A stretch of 64,000 bases of DNA from Volvox africanus (taxonomy: Eukaryota; Chlorophyta; Chlorophyceae; Chlamydomonadales; Volvocaceae): contig BSDZ01000102.1 in the NCBI GenBank assembly GCA_030268105.1, positions 186,001 to 250,000 on the forward strand, given 5' to 3'. Shown here one piece after another: positions 61,754 through 64,000 of the stretch; the stretch's first letter is position 1, and the number at the start of each line of letters is the position of its first letter. The position numbers and the translations under genes were made by a program. The notes beneath the pieces were generated by a model. That model had not been told where the DNA came from and ran no database searches. It was given only the letters and a program-made list of their open reading frames with translations.

Positions 61754-62731
61754 TGTTGCTGTACTTCCTGTTGTTGCTGTATACCTAATGGTTGATCTTG
61801 TTGTTGCTGTTGGTGGAGCGGGTAGGGGTGATGATGCGGGGGTAAGCTGGCGACGGACAGACGGCTGGTGGTGCGGTTGCCAAGTGGGAAGGGCCTGGGG
61901 GCCGATGATGATGACAGCTGAGGGCCGACAGAGACGGGCGCCAACAATCGCCGCTGCCGGACCAACATGTTCCTACAGCATGAGCGGAAGAATGGGCGAG
62001 TGAGCGAGGCAGTGTGTGCAGGAAGTTAGGGTCTATGTGATATAAGCAGCTAGATAGCTAGATAGCTAGAGAGCAAGAGAGCAAGATTTCCAAGGAAGGA
62101 AATGACTAATAATGACCCGTTAATGACGAGTGTGTACGGCATTCCCTAAGTTGTCAAAACTGTCACCGCCCGGAGGAACGCCGGATGCAAGTTGAGTAGG
62201 ACTGAGTCGTAAGCTAAATACCGCCCTTCAGCTCGCTACCTCAGCCGTCGCCCAGGCATGGGGCCCCTCAGCCCTCCAGAAAGCTCACCTAAGTGCTTGT
62301 GCGGCATCCGACAGATGGTATCGTCCGCCTGGTGAGGTCATGCCATAGCGCCCGTTTTCGCCGCCGAAGATCTGCTGCTGCTGCTGCTGCGCGAGTTTTG
62401 CCGAGATGGATGACGCGTCGGCTCTAAGCGTCATAGCAGATATCTGCCCGGCGGCGGCTACCACGGTTGATGTTGCGGACACCGAATTTGATGGTAACTC
62501 TGATATTGAAGCGCATATTGAAGCCTCATCGTGCTCCACCACCGGTGTTCCTGAATCGATGCTGTACTGCGACGGCGTGGTCGACTCGCGAGGACGGGTT
62601 GGTGTTCCTGGGCATCTGTAAAGATTCAGATAAATAACACGGATGGCAAACAAAAGAGGGCTGAGTCTCAGGTGCGCCAAGTCACTTGGTCGGGATATTA
62701 GTGAGATGCCTAACCTAACCGACTCAGGCAC
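58981..62731 (-). CDS. Cyclin-box protein with polyQ and His tracts, about 562 aa
   Basis: A cyclin, i.e. a regulatory partner of a cyclin-dependent kinase. Exons, phases closing: 62289-62731, 61582-61972, 61112-61261, 59837-60040, 58981-59481 (1689 bp). The cyclin N-box begins VRSVVVGWMAEVAAALRLS then LSLAVELLDCYM, continues MMQLLGLTCLSVAARTED and TVQDWASLA, then ARMEGLLLETLSWRTFQPT and ILQHLLHCVE. The C-box includes ELTLSCSELQRFQVSTVAVA. Just upstream of the box is a HHH/poly-Gln low-complexity region encoded by pure CAG/CAA runs. An Ala run and acidic tail close the protein. The subtype is unclear: it has A/B-like spacing, but no destruction box (RxxL...N) is evident in the short N-terminus and no LxCxE D-type motif. 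The start could instead lie upstream with an acceptor at 62616-62618. Confidence 0.82.
60835..60965 (+). repeat. Dispersed repeat in cyclin intron
   Basis: Shares TCGGTCATCTGCTCGAAATA with 18655-18790 and an inverted 18-bp block (GACAGGGTACGGCACTCT). It lies within the 1071-bp intron 60041-61111. Confidence 0.55.
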
Positions 62732-64000
62732 ACCTCAGGAAACCCAGGAGTATACAAGTTATTAAACAAATACGTTAACGTTTATCACAAATAAGCACCA
62801 TGGTAGAGGTCAAGAGCGAAGATTGGGCGAGTTGACGTCCGAGGGGTGTCAGCAGCTCAAACATGCCGCGCAGCTGAATATCCGGAACATGAAGTATAAA
62901 AATTCCATTCATCTGACCCAGTTAATCTTATTTCGCATATCGACGGCTGCTCTCCAACGGACCAACCACACAATCAAGCGGTCCCTTCGGTGGCGAAGTG
63001 CAGAAAACACTTCTTAAGCATGCAAAAATTGTCAAGTCTGAGAAATTTCAGCGAGTAATGCAAAGGGAGGTGAGATGGTGCTATTGCGACTTGCTTGATG
63101 ACCCTGCACCACGCAAGCGAATTCCATAGTGCTAGAACACAAACAAATTGAGATAAATATACGATTTTTGCAGATCGCTCGTTAAACTTGCCGTTACCAT
63201 TTCTTCAGCAAACGCCAGCTAGTGTCGGGGCAGAACCAGCGACCAGGCTAGATTGAAAACACACGATGAAAACATGCAAGTATCGCGGAAACAACACTTA
63301 ACGGCCCTCCAATCGCACCTTGGCTCATGCGAGTTGCCATTGTAGCCCTGAAACGCAGTACCTGGCCAGGTGGTTTCCTTGCCTTTTGGCGGCAAGAATG
63401 GTGCCGTGTCCAAGTCCATGCATGACCTTGCTTCATCCAGCATTTTTTTACCTCCCCCTTGCAAGAAGATGAATAATGGCTCCTTTCCAGCGGATAAAAT
63501 CAAGCACACAGCGCTTGCACTTTCGAGCAAATCGCCTAATTCATTCCAGAAACCCGCCGGCGTGCGTCAATGACTCCCGAATCCTTGCTAATAGACTCTG
63601 TCCTGTTCCAAGGTTCCTAGTAATGGCAATAATATTTGCCCGTGAAATGCCAGTCCTAAATAGCTTTCTGAGTATAGTCCTTGTGTAGATTTTGGTGAAG
63701 TCCGCCCTTCCTCAAGACTCTGAGATACTAAGCAAGTTGTAAATCGTAAGATCCAGCGGGCTCAGTGGTCTCTGGAATGCCAATCGACGTACGGCAGTGT
63801 CGGACTCTGAAACCATTGATCGCAGATATGCCGATATAGTATACCATTCACGAAACGAAATTTTTATTATGTGATGTACACAACCGCAGTGGCCGCGCAT
63901 CCATTTCCTTCCTTGCCCAAGACAGATAGGGCAACATCATCACTTTTTTGCGAAATCCCATTCAAGTAAGCTGACATCAAATACATCAAATACCCCAACC
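62732..64000. other. No gene recognised
   Basis: Upstream flank of the cyclin gene. ORFs at 63219-63530 (minus) and 63370-63688 (plus) overlap and match nothing known. No repeats or RNA genes were seen. Confidence 0.4.

Overview
The window looks like nuclear DNA of a chlamydomonadalean (volvocine-type) green alga. Five host genes are densely split by GT-AG introns. Their closest family matches are plant/algal proteins (ABCG half-transporter, augmin subunit 1, ICME-like esterase, EDR2-like lipid-binding protein, cyclin). Stop codons of two genes are followed within about 150 bp by TGTAA, the chlorophyte poly(A) signal. A short interstitial run of the Chlamydomonas-type telomere unit (AGGGTTTT) is present. 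I had no database access, so all names rest on motifs recognised by eye and on exon phases that close.

Layout. 1-2806: a higher-order satellite, period 1198 bp, made of two 420-bp monomers plus a 358-bp module. A tRNA-Glu(CTC)-like gene follows (3001-3071). 3174-15421: a nest of Ty3/gypsy chromovirus remnants. Element A (3174-11207) has gag, protease, RT-RNase H and integrase-chromodomain, carries a nested solo LTR with a perfect 5-bp target duplication, and is broken by stops. Element B (11240-15421) is a 5'-truncated, deleted relative with a different LTR and an LTR fragment inserted in its integrase. Another satellite monomer piece, inverted, abuts the LTR end of B.

16358-23358 (minus): a 12-exon ABCG half-transporter of 671 aa. 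24612-27228 (plus): HAUS1/AUG1-like augmin subunit, first exon unresolved. 28984-32152 (minus): ICME-like alpha/beta hydrolase whose intron 2 holds a dispersed copy of the satellite module. 34058-47673 (plus): a 20-exon EDR2-like PH-START-DUF1336 protein of about 1263 aa. It has one GC-AG intron and one 1.3-kb intron filled with an AT-rich hexanucleotide array around a head-to-head telomeric motif. 47674-58980: gene-poor; only some unrecognised exon-like pieces. 58981-62731 (minus): a cyclin-box protein with polyQ/His tracts.

The host genes do not form a pathway; they are ordinary single eukaryotic genes (transport, spindle microtubule nucleation, prenylcysteine ester hydrolysis, lipid-binding, cell cycle). 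The accessory interest lies in the satellite/module/retroelement interplay, the telomeric motif inside an intron, and a strongly over-represented heptamer (GTACGGC/GCCGTAC) across the window. I saw no convincing evidence of a wholly new multi-gene system.
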